Assembly: GCA_036746315.1 (NCBI GenBank)
Contig: DAIOEK010000013.1
Coordinates: 1 to 60,414 of the forward strand
Source of the DNA: DAIOEK01 sp036746315
GTDB taxonomy: Bacteria > Chloroflexota > Anaerolineae > Anaerolineales > Anaerolineaceae
Reading direction: 5' to 3'
DNA: 60,414 bases
The notes below the pieces were generated by a model, which was not told where the DNA came from, made no database searches, and saw only the letters and a program-made list of their open reading frames with translations. A program made the translations under genes and the position numbers. Below, in pieces: positions 42,354-50,581 of the stretch. Within the stretch, counting starts at the first letter, position 1, and every line of letters starts with the position of its first letter.

Positions 42354-43883
42354 CTAAAACTTAAACAACCAATGATATTTTGGATACTCAATTCCCCTTG
42401 TGACATATTGCTCCATTATGCTTTCGCTGAACGTCTCTTCAAATGCATGCAATAAATGCTTTTGATAAGGAACTGAATATTCATAAAAAAGCCCACCATG
42501 GTTGGCTTTGGTTTGTTCAATCGCTGAAGCTATCATGGACATTGAAAATAGAAAGCCCAAACCTAAAATACATCTAAGTAAAAGATGTGGAAGGCCAGAT
42601 ATTCGGGTGAAATTTTGTCGAATAATTGCAGCCATCGAATAAATTGAAATAATTGAAAGCACCACTATAGCAGGGATCGATGCTCGCATGCAGAAGTCGT
42701 TTAATCGCCCCATATGATAAAGAGGGATAATCAATAGAGTGAATGTAACAAGGGCAAGCAGTTCCCTGATTACTTTATTGTTCGCGTTGATTATAAAAAG
42801 CACCAATCCCAATAGAAGGAATTCAACAAGAACAAATGCAATGTACTTCCCCAGCCAGTCTGGTGATTTTTCCCACACCCAATAATTGAACTGAACGGAA
42901 GCCTCATTAATACTAAAAAAGTATACGCATGTACTAATAATTAGAAACACGGGCAAAATATTTGTGAGTGAAAAGAACATTTTTACATCTTTTATACTGT
43001 CGAAAATGAGATAAGCTACTAATGGCAGCATGCCAATAAAAACCCAAGGCGACCAGAAGATTGTCAGGCTCCACACAAAGATCGCATATCGTTTGCCGAC
43101 ATGATTTAGTACCATATAAAGAAAAATCAATGTTGCCAACCAACCAGGCAACGCATGTTGTGGAACCCAATATAAAAATTCCGTATTACCTTGATAAATG
43201 AACAAAGTCGCCCATTTTTCACTTAAGTGAAACAAATTTGGCATTGTTCCACTTAAAAGCAACTCACCCAGTGCATCCATTCCGCCGAAAAGAATAAAGA
43301 CAAATGTTACAGTAAGCAATTGTTTCTTACCTACAACCGTATAGACGAAATAGAAAACAAGCAACAAACCTAAAAACGAATACACAAATTGGAAAATTTG
43401 GGCTGTTGACATGCCAAAAACTTTGCCTACCAGTGCCTCCGGTAGGTAATAAGCAAAGTAATAAACTAATATATAACCTTTTTTGTTTGTGACCTTCTGA
43501 ATTACCGGCCAATCCTGATTCATCAACTGCGAAAGAATCAAGTTATGCTTTTTATAATCTGGTAACTGGTCGGCAAAATGCCCTACCCCGGAATACAATA
43601 GCCAAAAACCAATAACGCACAAACCGATAAACAAGACTACCCAATTTAACTTGTAAACTGGGGTTTGAGGTATGTCCCGATTCACCTGCCGGGTAAATTG
43701 CCAATAGGAGAATCCGATAACCAAAATAAATATAATTGCCGCCGGCAGACGCAACCATCCCCAGAAAAACAGGAAATAGGGCAGTAACAGATACCCAACT
43801 GCCAGTTTCAGCACCAGATTATCTGTATTCCAGGTAACCTGAAGATCAGCTTTGTGGAAGAGTCTTTTTGTCGTGGCAATCAT
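42354..43883 (-). CDS. Polytopic membrane protein, glycosyltransferase-like (paralogue of 35505-36983)
   Basis: This 509-residue protein has about 11 helices and shares with the 35505 gene the segments GHFADQLPDYKKHNLILSQLMNQDWPVIQ, YYFAYYLPEALVGKVFG, YQGNTEFLYWVPQHALPGWLATLIF, WSPWVFIGMLPLV, and the C-terminal KYHWLFKF. Between them the pair conserve Asp-Tyr-Lys-Lys-His-Asn after the first external helix, which may be an active-site loop. It lies between the UroD remnant and the intact UroD gene. The catalytic role is unproven. Confidence 0.65.
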   Translation of the reverse strand: MIATTKRLFHKADLQVTWNTDNLVLKLAVGYLLLPYFLFFWGWLRLPAAIIFILVIGFSYWQFTRQVNRDIPQTPVYKLNWVVLFIGLCVIGFWLLYSGVGHFADQLPDYKKHNLILSQLMNQDWPVIQKVTNKKGYILVYYFAYYLPEALVGKVFGMSTAQIFQFVYSFLGLLLVFYFVYTVVGKKQLLTVTFVFILFGGMDALGELLLSGTMPNLFHLSEKWATLFIYQGNTEFLYWVPQHALPGWLATLIFLYMVLNHVGKRYAIFVWSLTIFWSPWVFIGMLPLVAYLIFDSIKDVKMFFSLTNILPVFLIISTCVYFFSINEASVQFNYWVWEKSPDWLGKYIAFVLVEFLLLGLVLFIINANNKVIRELLALVTFTLLIIPLYHMGRLNDFCMRASIPAIVVLSIISIYSMAAIIRQNFTRISGLPHLLLRCILGLGFLFSMSMIASAIEQTKANHGGLFYEYSVPYQKHLLHAFEETFSESIMEQYVTRGIEYPKYHWLFKF

Positions 43884-43928
43884 ATTTTTAAATGTTGAAA
43901 AACATATAACGAAAATTTGCCGAAGTAT

Positions 43929-45044
43929 CTAATACTTCCCGAATTCACGGGCGAAGCGGAAGAGGGCAACCACGTTCTCGGGGGGGATATCGGGCTGCAG
44001 GTGATTGGCAGGCGCCATCACGTAGCCGCCGCCAGCGGCGAGCAGTTCCATGCGCAGGCGCACTTCTTCGGCAACGCGCAGCCCATCCCCCTGCAGAGCT
44101 TCCTTGATGTCGATCGCCCCCCAAAAGGTGAGGCGGCTGCCATATTCCTCCTTGATGCGCGCCATATCCACCCCGGGCAGCGGCTCAAGGCAGTGGAAGA
44201 TATCCACACCCAGGTCGATCAAGCGGCTCAGGAAAGGCTCCATGTTGCCATCCGAGTGGAAGAGGATCTTACACCCGGGGGCAGCCTCGCGAATCATCTC
44301 GATCATCCGTTTGTAGGATGGCGCAAAGAAGCGGTCAAACATGCGCGGAGATATGATGGGGCGCAGGGCGGCGTAGTCGTCACCCGGCAGTTCGATAATA
44401 TCCAGGTAGCTGCCGGCTTCGGTGAGGTAGATCTCCAGCAATTTGCAGAGCGTATCGGTCACCCGGCGGATCAGCCCTTCGGCGAACTCTTCATCGAGCG
44501 CAAGATCGGTGAGAAAGTTCTCGGTTTTGCGCAAGGCGCAGCAGCGTTCGAACGGTCCGTAGGAATCGAACGCGCGCCCGACCACCGCGTAATCGGTCTG
44601 CTCTTTCAGATATTTTGCGCGTTCGGTGAATTCATCCAGACGAAGATATTTCCACACCGTAGGGTAGGGATAGTTCTCCAGATCATCCAGTACGGCATCT
44701 TGCAGGGGATGTTCAGCCGCGGTCAGGTAAATTCCACTTTCATCGTAGCGGATCCCCCAGGCATCCTTGCCGCCGCCGCGGGCCGGTCCGCCCAAATCCG
44801 TAAAGCCACAATCGATATGCCTGACATCCACATCCAGGGCTTCCAGCACCCGATCATCGTAATAATTGATGGTATGCCCCTTGTTTCGTCTGAATGGCAA
44901 TACAGGCGTGCCCAGTTCGAGCAAGTCAAGCAGCTTGAAATACAGCTCATCCGTTACGCCGTAAGCACTGCCCCAAAGTGCGGTGGGGACAAAGTCGGGT
45001 TCTTCATGGTTGATTGCGGTCAATACTCTAGTACGATGATCCAT
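43929..45044 (-). CDS. Uroporphyrinogen decarboxylase (URO-D) superfamily protein
   Basis: This 371-residue TIM-barrel protein of the URO-D/MtaA superfamily has the motifs MDHRTRVLTAINHEEPDFVP at the start, then DIIELPGDDYAALRPIISPRMFDRFFAPSYKRM and CKILFHSDGNMEPFLSRLIDLGVDIFHCLEPLPGVDMARIKEEYGSRLTFWGAIDIKEAL. It is not the haem enzyme: similar proteins sit in sugar or methyl-transfer loci and lack the HemE N-terminal motif. It is the last gene of a run with SIS, GntR and ROK kinase (gaps of 20-25 bases). Its role with sugars is unknown. Its 3' end is partly duplicated at 42118. Confidence 0.82.
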   Translation of the reverse strand: MDHRTRVLTAINHEEPDFVPTALWGSAYGVTDELYFKLLDLLELGTPVLPFRRNKGHTINYYDDRVLEALDVDVRHIDCGFTDLGGPARGGGKDAWGIRYDESGIYLTAAEHPLQDAVLDDLENYPYPTVWKYLRLDEFTERAKYLKEQTDYAVVGRAFDSYGPFERCCALRKTENFLTDLALDEEFAEGLIRRVTDTLCKLLEIYLTEAGSYLDIIELPGDDYAALRPIISPRMFDRFFAPSYKRMIEMIREAAPGCKILFHSDGNMEPFLSRLIDLGVDIFHCLEPLPGVDMARIKEEYGSRLTFWGAIDIKEALQGDGLRVAEEVRLRMELLAAGGGYVMAPANHLQPDIPPENVVALFRFAREFGKY

Positions 45045-45064
45045 AAGCCATCCTTGCTATAGAT

Positions 45065-45856
45065 TTATTCACTATCATACACTCTTTTTATTTTTCGGCG
45101 GTAATCGTTATAACAACGATCGAACACTTCCGCACTTGCCTGCTCGCCGATATGAATGGCGCTGGTCAGTACAATTGGAGGTTGCCCATTGCGGGTCAAT
45201 TCGTCGGCTACAAGGCACTTGAGTGCATTTACCACGGCTGCCCCGCCAATGGTGGAACCGGGTCCCACCGGGTAGGGGAGGTTCGGGACACGAACCATGG
45301 CATCGCCCCGCGGAGTGCAATTATCGATGACCACATCGGCAACATCGATCAGTTTTTTCCCACTGCTGTGGCGGGATGCAGCAGCCTGACAATGATCCAG
45401 CGAGACCACGGCAATCAACGGCAAGCCGCGCTTTTTCACTTCCATACCCATCTCAACCACCACCTGGTTGACGCCGCTGTGAGAGAAAATAATAAAGCTG
45501 TCGGGGGGGCTGATATGAAAATTTTTCAAAATGATCCCGGCAAAACCTTCGATGTGTTCCAGGTACATTGCCTGGCGTTGGCCATTGGACCCGACCACAT
45601 TGTTGTGATAGGTGAGCGACAGCTCAACAATGGGATGAAAGCCGGGAAAGCTGCCATGCCGGGGGAACATTTCTTCGATCATCATACGGGAATGCCCGGT
45701 GCCGAATAAATGAACCAGTCCGCCGCCCAGGATCGAGCGGCTGCAAATGTTTGCCGCCCGTAATAAGTGCTCCATCTGGGTGTTCTTGATTTTGTTAATA
45801 ATTTCTTCCGCCTGACCGAGATAATCCAGAGCAGGCTGTGGAGTTGTTTCCAACAT
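45065..45856 (-). CDS. SIS-domain sugar isomerase family protein (UPF0309-like)
   Basis: In this 263-residue protein a helical N-terminus is followed by a phosphosugar-binding SIS domain with GGLVHLFGTGHSRMMIEEMFPRHG, FIIFSHSGVNQVVVEMGMEVKKRGLPLIAVVS and DVVIDNCTPRGDAMV. It belongs to the sugar isomerase domain group whose members sit in carbohydrate loci. The probable action is aldose-ketose isomerisation or de-amination of a sugar phosphate. The genes on both sides, GntR/UTRA and URO-D-like, run in the same direction with 20-23 base gaps. Confidence 0.85.
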   Translation of the reverse strand: MLETTPQPALDYLGQAEEIINKIKNTQMEHLLRAANICSRSILGGGLVHLFGTGHSRMMIEEMFPRHGSFPGFHPIVELSLTYHNNVVGSNGQRQAMYLEHIEGFAGIILKNFHISPPDSFIIFSHSGVNQVVVEMGMEVKKRGLPLIAVVSLDHCQAAASRHSSGKKLIDVADVVIDNCTPRGDAMVRVPNLPYPVGPGSTIGGAAVVNALKCLVADELTRNGQPPIVLTSAIHIGEQASAEVFDRCYNDYRRKIKRVYDSE

Positions 45857-45879
45857 AATATTCTTCTTTTTATCCGTAC

Positions 45880-46632
45880 CTAATGCGGAATCACGTTGAT
45901 AATGATCTGTGAAAGATCACTGCGCTGCCTGACAACACCATGTTCGATCGCTTCGCCTTTTTCATCGTACATGGTTGAGCGCATGATGAGCAGCGGAGAA
46001 TTGCCCGGAATTTGCAGCAAGCGAGCCTCTTCAGCGGTGCAGGAGCCTGCTTCGATCAGGCGCACGCCGCTGACGAACTTGACGCCATATACCATGCGCA
46101 GGGTGGAATACAACGAGTGGGTGCCGATCTCCTGGTTTTCGATCCCCGGGTATTTGCGGGCGATCAGGTAATTGGTGCAGATATCGAACGGTTTCCCATC
46201 CACAAAACGTAGACGGACGAGTTTGATCACACTTTCGCCTTCACTCACCTGCAGTTCACGCGCAATGTTTTCCTCCGCAGGGATGATCGTCAGATCAAGC
46301 TGTTTCATGGTCACCGTAAAACCGCGCTCGGTCATATCTGCATACAAACCGCCGGTTTGCGCCACCCACGAAGAACGTTTTTTGGCTCCACCGGCAAAGG
46401 TGCCCTTGCCCTGAATGGTAAAGATCAGCCCTTCCTGAATAAGATCGCTCAGCGCCTTGCGCACGGTGGTGCGGCTGACATCAAACTCCTGGCATAGTTC
46501 AGCCTCTGATGGAACCGGTGAGCCAGCCGGCAATTTGGCAACCATGTCACGAAGGATATGTTTTAACTGGTAATACTTGGGAAGCCCGGTTCCCCGTTCA
46601 ATGGTTCCGTTGATCAACGGATTCTTCTGCAT
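45880..46632 (-). CDS. GntR-family regulator with UTRA ligand domain (HutC subfamily)
   Basis: In this 250-residue protein the GntR winged helix (about 18-80) contains YYQLKHILRDMVAKLPAGSPVPSEAELCQEFDVSRTTVRKALSDLIQEGLIFTIQGKGTF. The UTRA effector domain (about 95-245) follows. UTRA proteins usually bind sugar phosphates or amino-sugar phosphates. The ATG at 46632 gives the usual family length; the longer frame adds 21 non-homologous residues. It sits between the ROK kinase and the SIS protein and probably represses the sugar genes. Confidence 0.92.
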   Translation of the reverse strand: MQKNPLINGTIERGTGLPKYYQLKHILRDMVAKLPAGSPVPSEAELCQEFDVSRTTVRKALSDLIQEGLIFTIQGKGTFAGGAKKRSSWVAQTGGLYADMTERGFTVTMKQLDLTIIPAEENIARELQVSEGESVIKLVRLRFVDGKPFDICTNYLIARKYPGIENQEIGTHSLYSTLRMVYGVKFVSGVRLIEAGSCTAEEARLLQIPGNSPLLIMRSTMYDEKGEAIEHGVVRQRSDLSQIIINVIPH

Positions 46633-46657
46633 GCGGTCATCACCTGCTGCGCTGCGC

Positions 46658-47632
46658 TCAATCGCCCATCTGTTTGAAATTTGCCCAACTGGCAACGCCC
46701 ATCACCCCGGCATTATTGCCGAGCAAGGCCGGAACGATCTCCACCTGGTCGACGGGCATTACGGAAACCCGTTCGCGCACGGTGCGTCGGATCGGCTCGA
46801 ACAGCAATTCACCGGCGGCAGCCACACCGCCACCCAACACCACCTTGCGCGGTCCGACAGAGACAAGGACATTGGCAATGGCAATGCCAAAATAAACGCC
46901 CACCTTCTGGTAGATATCCTGGGCGGTGGCATCCCCTTCACTGGCGGCCTTCGCGATCACATCTGGGGTGATTTTATTCAAGTCATAATTGACGATCTTG
47001 CCGATATTCGTGGTAATCCCCTGCATCACGGCTTTCACGCCCATTGCAGCAATTGCCGGACCGGAGGCAAACGCCTCCAGACAGCCATTGTTCCCGCATC
47101 CGCAGCGGGGACCGTTGTAATCGATGGTTTGGTGACCCAGCTCACCGGCGGTACCGCCGATGCCCATATGCAATTTGCCGTTCACCACCAGCCCGCCACC
47201 GACCCCGGTACCGATGGTGAAGCAAGCCATGGTATCCACCCCACGGCCGGCGCCAAATTTCCATTCACCATAGGTGATTGCCCGGGCATCATTCAGAATG
47301 GAAACCGGCAGACCCGTTTTTTCGGAGATGACGGAGCGGACGGGAATATTGGGCCACGTCCCGGGGAGGTTGGGTAAGAATATTGTCAGTCCCTTATCCA
47401 GATCCAGTACACCGGGCAGCCCAATGCCAATACCGCCAATATCATCCCTGGTCAGTTTCGCTTCTTCCACCACATTTAATGCCACATCCGCCATGCGTTT
47501 CATCACAGCCTCGTGACCTTCCCGCGCCAGGGTGGGGATGGACTTGTTCGCCACCACCGTTCCGGCATCCATATCCACGATGCCAGCTTTGATATTGGTT
47601 CCGCCCAGGTCTATTCCGATGTACTTCTTCAT
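46658..47632 (-). CDS. ROK-family sugar kinase (glucokinase-like)
   Basis: In this 324-residue kinase the phosphate-1 motif is YIGIDLGGTNIKAGIV, followed by the catalytic region LNDARAITYGEWKFGAGRG with Asp. The ROK zinc site HQTIDYNGPRCGCGNNGCLEAFASG provides one His and three Cys. The adenosine motif VLGGGVAAAGELL follows. There is no DNA-binding N-domain, so it is a catabolic kinase and not a repressor. It probably phosphorylates glucose or a related hexose produced by the adjacent oxidoreductases. Confidence 0.9.
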   Translation of the reverse strand: MKKYIGIDLGGTNIKAGIVDMDAGTVVANKSIPTLAREGHEAVMKRMADVALNVVEEAKLTRDDIGGIGIGLPGVLDLDKGLTIFLPNLPGTWPNIPVRSVISEKTGLPVSILNDARAITYGEWKFGAGRGVDTMACFTIGTGVGGGLVVNGKLHMGIGGTAGELGHQTIDYNGPRCGCGNNGCLEAFASGPAIAAMGVKAVMQGITTNIGKIVNYDLNKITPDVIAKAASEGDATAQDIYQKVGVYFGIAIANVLVSVGPRKVVLGGGVAAAGELLFEPIRRTVRERVSVMPVDQVEIVPALLGNNAGVMGVASWANFKQMGD

Positions 47633-47700
47633 GTTGTTTCGCCCATTTCCTCAAGTGATGATGGTGTACATTCCCATTATATTTTATGTATTCATTTTAC

Positions 47701-47736
47701 GCAGGGTGCATGAATTTCACCTTTCATGCACCCTGC
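47701..47736. terminator. Perfect 14-bp hairpin between isomerase and ROK kinase genes
   Basis: GCAGGGTGCATGAA pairs exactly with TTCATGCACCCTGC around an eight-base loop. It is 17 bases past the isomerase stop on the minus strand. The sequence after it (GTAAAATG) has no long T-run, so it may be a processing or attenuation hairpin that separates the expression of the two halves of the locus. Confidence 0.6.
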
Positions 47737-47752
47737 TTCATAAGGAGAAAAA

Positions 47753-48667
47753 CTACCGGATATAAGGTCGCAAGACATCCCGGGCGATCAAGAAGCCTGC
47801 CTTGATCAATTCTTCGGTTTTTTCAAATGCGCGGTCTTCATGCTCAATACTGACCACATAATTGTAGCCATAGCGATACAAGGCACTGATGAACTTTGCC
47901 CAATCCAGATCGCCCAGCCCGGGCAGCCGGGGAACATTCCAGCCGATGCCATTGGAGAAGGCGCCGTTCTCATACAGCCCTTCGCGGTCGATTGAGAGGT
48001 CTTTGGCGTGTACGTGGAAGATCTTGCTGTGGAACTCGCGGATCACCCGCTCCGAGTCGATCATCTGCAGGACAAGATGTGAAGGGTCGAGATTCAAGCC
48101 AAAGTTCTCGTCGGGGATGATCTCCCACATCTTCTTCCAGATTGCCGGTGAGCTTGCCAGGTTGTTGCCGCCCGGCCATTCATCATAAGAGAAGATCATC
48201 GGGCAGTTTTCAATGGCGATCTTTACATGATGTTGTGCGGCAAATTTCACAATGGATGGCCAAACCCGGGCATATTCCTCCAGGTTATCGGGAACATTCT
48301 TGTCTTTATCCTTGCCGATGAAGGTACCCACCACGGGGACATCCAGCATTTCCGCCGCCACGATCACCTTCTTGAGATGATCGATGACGCGGTTGCGATA
48401 ATCCAGATCAGGGGAAAGCGGATTGGGGTAATAACCCAAAGCAGAGATGATCAGTTTTTTCTGGGCAACATACTTTTTAATTTGACCGGCGCGGTCTTTA
48501 TCAAGCGTGACCACATCCACCGTGGTGACGCCGGCATACCGGCGGTTCGCCTTTTCCACCGGCCAGCATGCCAATTCCAGAGATTCGAACTCATTGGCTG
48601 CCGCCCAATCTGCATACTGTTCCAGCGAATAGTCGGGGAGAGCTGCACTAAATACACCTAGCTTCAT
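47753..48667 (-). CDS. Sugar phosphate isomerase/epimerase (xylose isomerase-like TIM barrel)
   Basis: This 304-residue protein of the AP-endonuclease-2/xylose-isomerase-like fold has metal and active-site elements: the Glu in SLELACWPVEK, VKIAIENCPM with the ligand Glu, LNLDPSHLVLQMID, KIFHVHAKDLSI, and VSIEHEDRAF at the end. Members include inosose dehydratase, sugar epimerases, and lyases or hydratases acting on 3-keto-glycosides. Three Gfo/Idh/MocA dehydrogenases nearby make the last group attractive, but this is inference. Confidence 0.88.
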   Translation of the reverse strand: MKLGVFSAALPDYSLEQYADWAAANEFESLELACWPVEKANRRYAGVTTVDVVTLDKDRAGQIKKYVAQKKLIISALGYYPNPLSPDLDYRNRVIDHLKKVIVAAEMLDVPVVGTFIGKDKDKNVPDNLEEYARVWPSIVKFAAQHHVKIAIENCPMIFSYDEWPGGNNLASSPAIWKKMWEIIPDENFGLNLDPSHLVLQMIDSERVIREFHSKIFHVHAKDLSIDREGLYENGAFSNGIGWNVPRLPGLGDLDWAKFISALYRYGYNYVVSIEHEDRAFEKTEELIKAGFLIARDVLRPYIR

Positions 48668-48704
48668 GTTTCCTCCTTGCTGATTTTTTGATTAACACCT
48701 TCGC

Positions 48705-49853
48705 TTATACCTTCGCCCAGCCGCCCTGTTTTGCGCTGCGTTCCACCGCCTCACAGAGCAACATTTCGTAATGCCCGTCTTCGAAGGTGGGAAAATCCGG
48801 TTTGGCGGCAAAGTCGCCTTTGCGGATGTACTGATACACCTTGCCGACCATCTGCTTGAACGTGTCGGGGAAGCCTTCCTGATGCCCGCCGGGATAGCTG
48901 ATGATCGAGCGGGTTTCCGGTGTTACCAGGGATGGGTCCTTCATCAGGATCGCATTCGGTTCTTCCCGCTTGCCGATCCACAGGTCATTCGGGTGTTCGG
49001 AATCCCATGCCAGTGATTGCTTCGATCCGCTGACCTCATAGAAGAGCCGATTCTTGCGTCCGGCACACACCTGCGAAACGGTGAGCACACCACGAACGCC
49101 ATTCTCATAATGAAGCAGGATGGATGCGTAATCTTCGGTGTGGATGGGCTGATCGATATAATCTTCCGGCTTCAACATCTTGCCGGTAAAGGTTTCCACC
49201 GGTTTGGATGGCTTCTTGCGCGTGGGCAGGAAGGTTTTGAAATCGGAGAAGACTTCCACGATCTTTAACCCGGAAATGAAGGTCAGCAAGTCGAGCCAGT
49301 GGGAACCGATATCCGCCACCGCCCGCAATGTGCCGCCCAAACCGGGTTCGAGCCGCCAGTTCCAATCGGTTTCATACAGCAGCCAGTCTTGCAGATAAGA
49401 CCCCTGCAGGATGCGCACCGTGCCCAATTCTCCGCTGCGCACCATATCCCGCGCCTGATGTGACATGGGGTAGAAGCGCAGGTTGAAGTTGATGGCATTG
49501 ACCAGGTTTTTCTCTCTGGCAATCTTGACCAGTTCGGCAGATTCCTGGCTGTTCATGGCAAGCGGTTTTTCGCAGATCACATGCTTGCCAGCCAACAGGG
49601 CGGCTTTTGCCTGGGAATGGTGCAGATAGTTGGGGGTTGCCAGGTGAACAGAAGTGATCAAGGGATCAGCAAGCATGGCTTCCAGGCTGTCGTAAGCCTT
49701 CTCGATGCCCAGCTCAGCCGCTTTTTTCTGTGCCAAATCCGCCGTCTGCTCGGCAAGCCCAACCACGCGGATATTATTCCTGCGCAACGCCTCCAGATGG
49801 GCGGGTCCGATAAAACCGGTTCCGGCAATACCTACCAATATTTCATTGCTCAT
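48705..49853 (-). CDS. Gfo/Idh/MocA-family NAD(P)-dependent oxidoreductase (first copy)
   Basis: This 382-residue enzyme has the Rossmann glycine motif VGIAGTGFIGPAHLEAL, the nicotinamide/catalytic CEKPLAMNSQE and the C-domain with ADIGSHWLDLLTFISG. Such enzymes oxidise sugar or polyol hydroxyls. It carries a 15-20 residue insertion around YTEDYASIL compared with the second copy. The gene lies between DeoC and the TIM-barrel isomerase (28 and 37-base gaps), so it acts in the same pathway. The exact substrate is unknown. Confidence 0.9.
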   Translation of the reverse strand: MSNEILVGIAGTGFIGPAHLEALRRNNIRVVGLAEQTADLAQKKAAELGIEKAYDSLEAMLADPLITSVHLATPNYLHHSQAKAALLAGKHVICEKPLAMNSQESAELVKIAREKNLVNAINFNLRFYPMSHQARDMVRSGELGTVRILQGSYLQDWLLYETDWNWRLEPGLGGTLRAVADIGSHWLDLLTFISGLKIVEVFSDFKTFLPTRKKPSKPVETFTGKMLKPEDYIDQPIHTEDYASILLHYENGVRGVLTVSQVCAGRKNRLFYEVSGSKQSLAWDSEHPNDLWIGKREEPNAILMKDPSLVTPETRSIISYPGGHQEGFPDTFKQMVGKVYQYIRKGDFAAKPDFPTFEDGHYEMLLCEAVERSAKQGGWAKV

Positions 49854-49881
49854 ATGTCAATCTCCTCCAGCTACCTAGAAA

Positions 49882-50577
49882 TCATCCCTTGCGCTGCTTG
49901 AATTCATCGAGCATCGCAGCCGTTGTCGTTGCACCGGATCGGGTAACTCCGGCGTCGATCATCTCAAAGAGGGCATCGAGGGTACGCACACCACCGGCGC
50001 ACTTCACCTGCACCTTTTCGGAAACAGATGCGCGCATCAGGCGCACATCCGCCAGTGTGGCGCCCGAAGGAGCGAAGCCCGTAGATGTCTTTACAAAATC
50101 GGCGCCTGCCTCCTCACTCAACTTGCAGGCAATCACCTTTTCCTCATCCGTGAGGTAGGCATTTTCAAAGATCACTTTTACCAGTGCCCTGCCTCTGGCA
50201 ACATCGCAAATGGCTTTGATCTCATCGCGCACGTAATCATATTTACCCGAACGCATGGCACCGATGTTGATGACCATATCCAGCTCAGTGGCGCCATCCG
50301 CCAATGCCTGCTTCGCTTCGGCAACCTTGATCGCGGTCACTGAATTTCCGTGCGGAAAACTAAGCACCGTGCCAACCGCAACGTCCGTGCCTTTCAACTG
50401 TGAAACCGCCAGCTGCACATCCGCAGGTTTGACACAAACGGAAGCAACATGATATTTTTTCGCAAGGTCACACCCTGCAATCACATCCTTTTCCGTTAGT
50501 TCGGGGCGGAGCAGGGAATGATCAATGACCTTTGCCAGTTGCTCCAATGTAATTGTTTTGCTGTTCAATTTTGTCAT
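49882..50577 (-). CDS. deoC: Deoxyribose-phosphate aldolase
   Basis: This 231-residue class I aldolase has Asp near VIDHSLLRP, GTVLSFPHGN, the second Lys region ELDMVINIGAM, KVIFENAYLTDEEK, the Schiff-base Lys in FVKTSTGF, and VKCAGGVRT. The enzyme cleaves 2-deoxyribose 5-phosphate to acetaldehyde and glyceraldehyde 3-phosphate. Within this operon it may act on a deoxy-sugar phosphate formed after beta-elimination. The length and motifs are normal. The gap to the second oxidoreductase is four bases. Confidence 0.92.
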   Translation of the reverse strand: MTKLNSKTITLEQLAKVIDHSLLRPELTEKDVIAGCDLAKKYHVASVCVKPADVQLAVSQLKGTDVAVGTVLSFPHGNSVTAIKVAEAKQALADGATELDMVINIGAMRSGKYDYVRDEIKAICDVARGRALVKVIFENAYLTDEEKVIACKLSEEAGADFVKTSTGFAPSGATLADVRLMRASVSEKVQVKCAGGVRTLDALFEMIDAGVTRSGATTTAAMLDEFKQRKG

Positions 50578-50581
50578 CGGG

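Noticed and set aside
35445..43930. A prophage or transposon carrying the AT-rich genes
   Set aside because: No integrase, transposase, terminal repeats or phage genes are visible; the UroD scar fits homologous recombination better.
43917..45062. Plus-strand frame of 381 codons opposite the UroD-like gene
   Set aside because: The minus-strand frame carries strong URO-D motifs and operon context; the opposite frame has neither.
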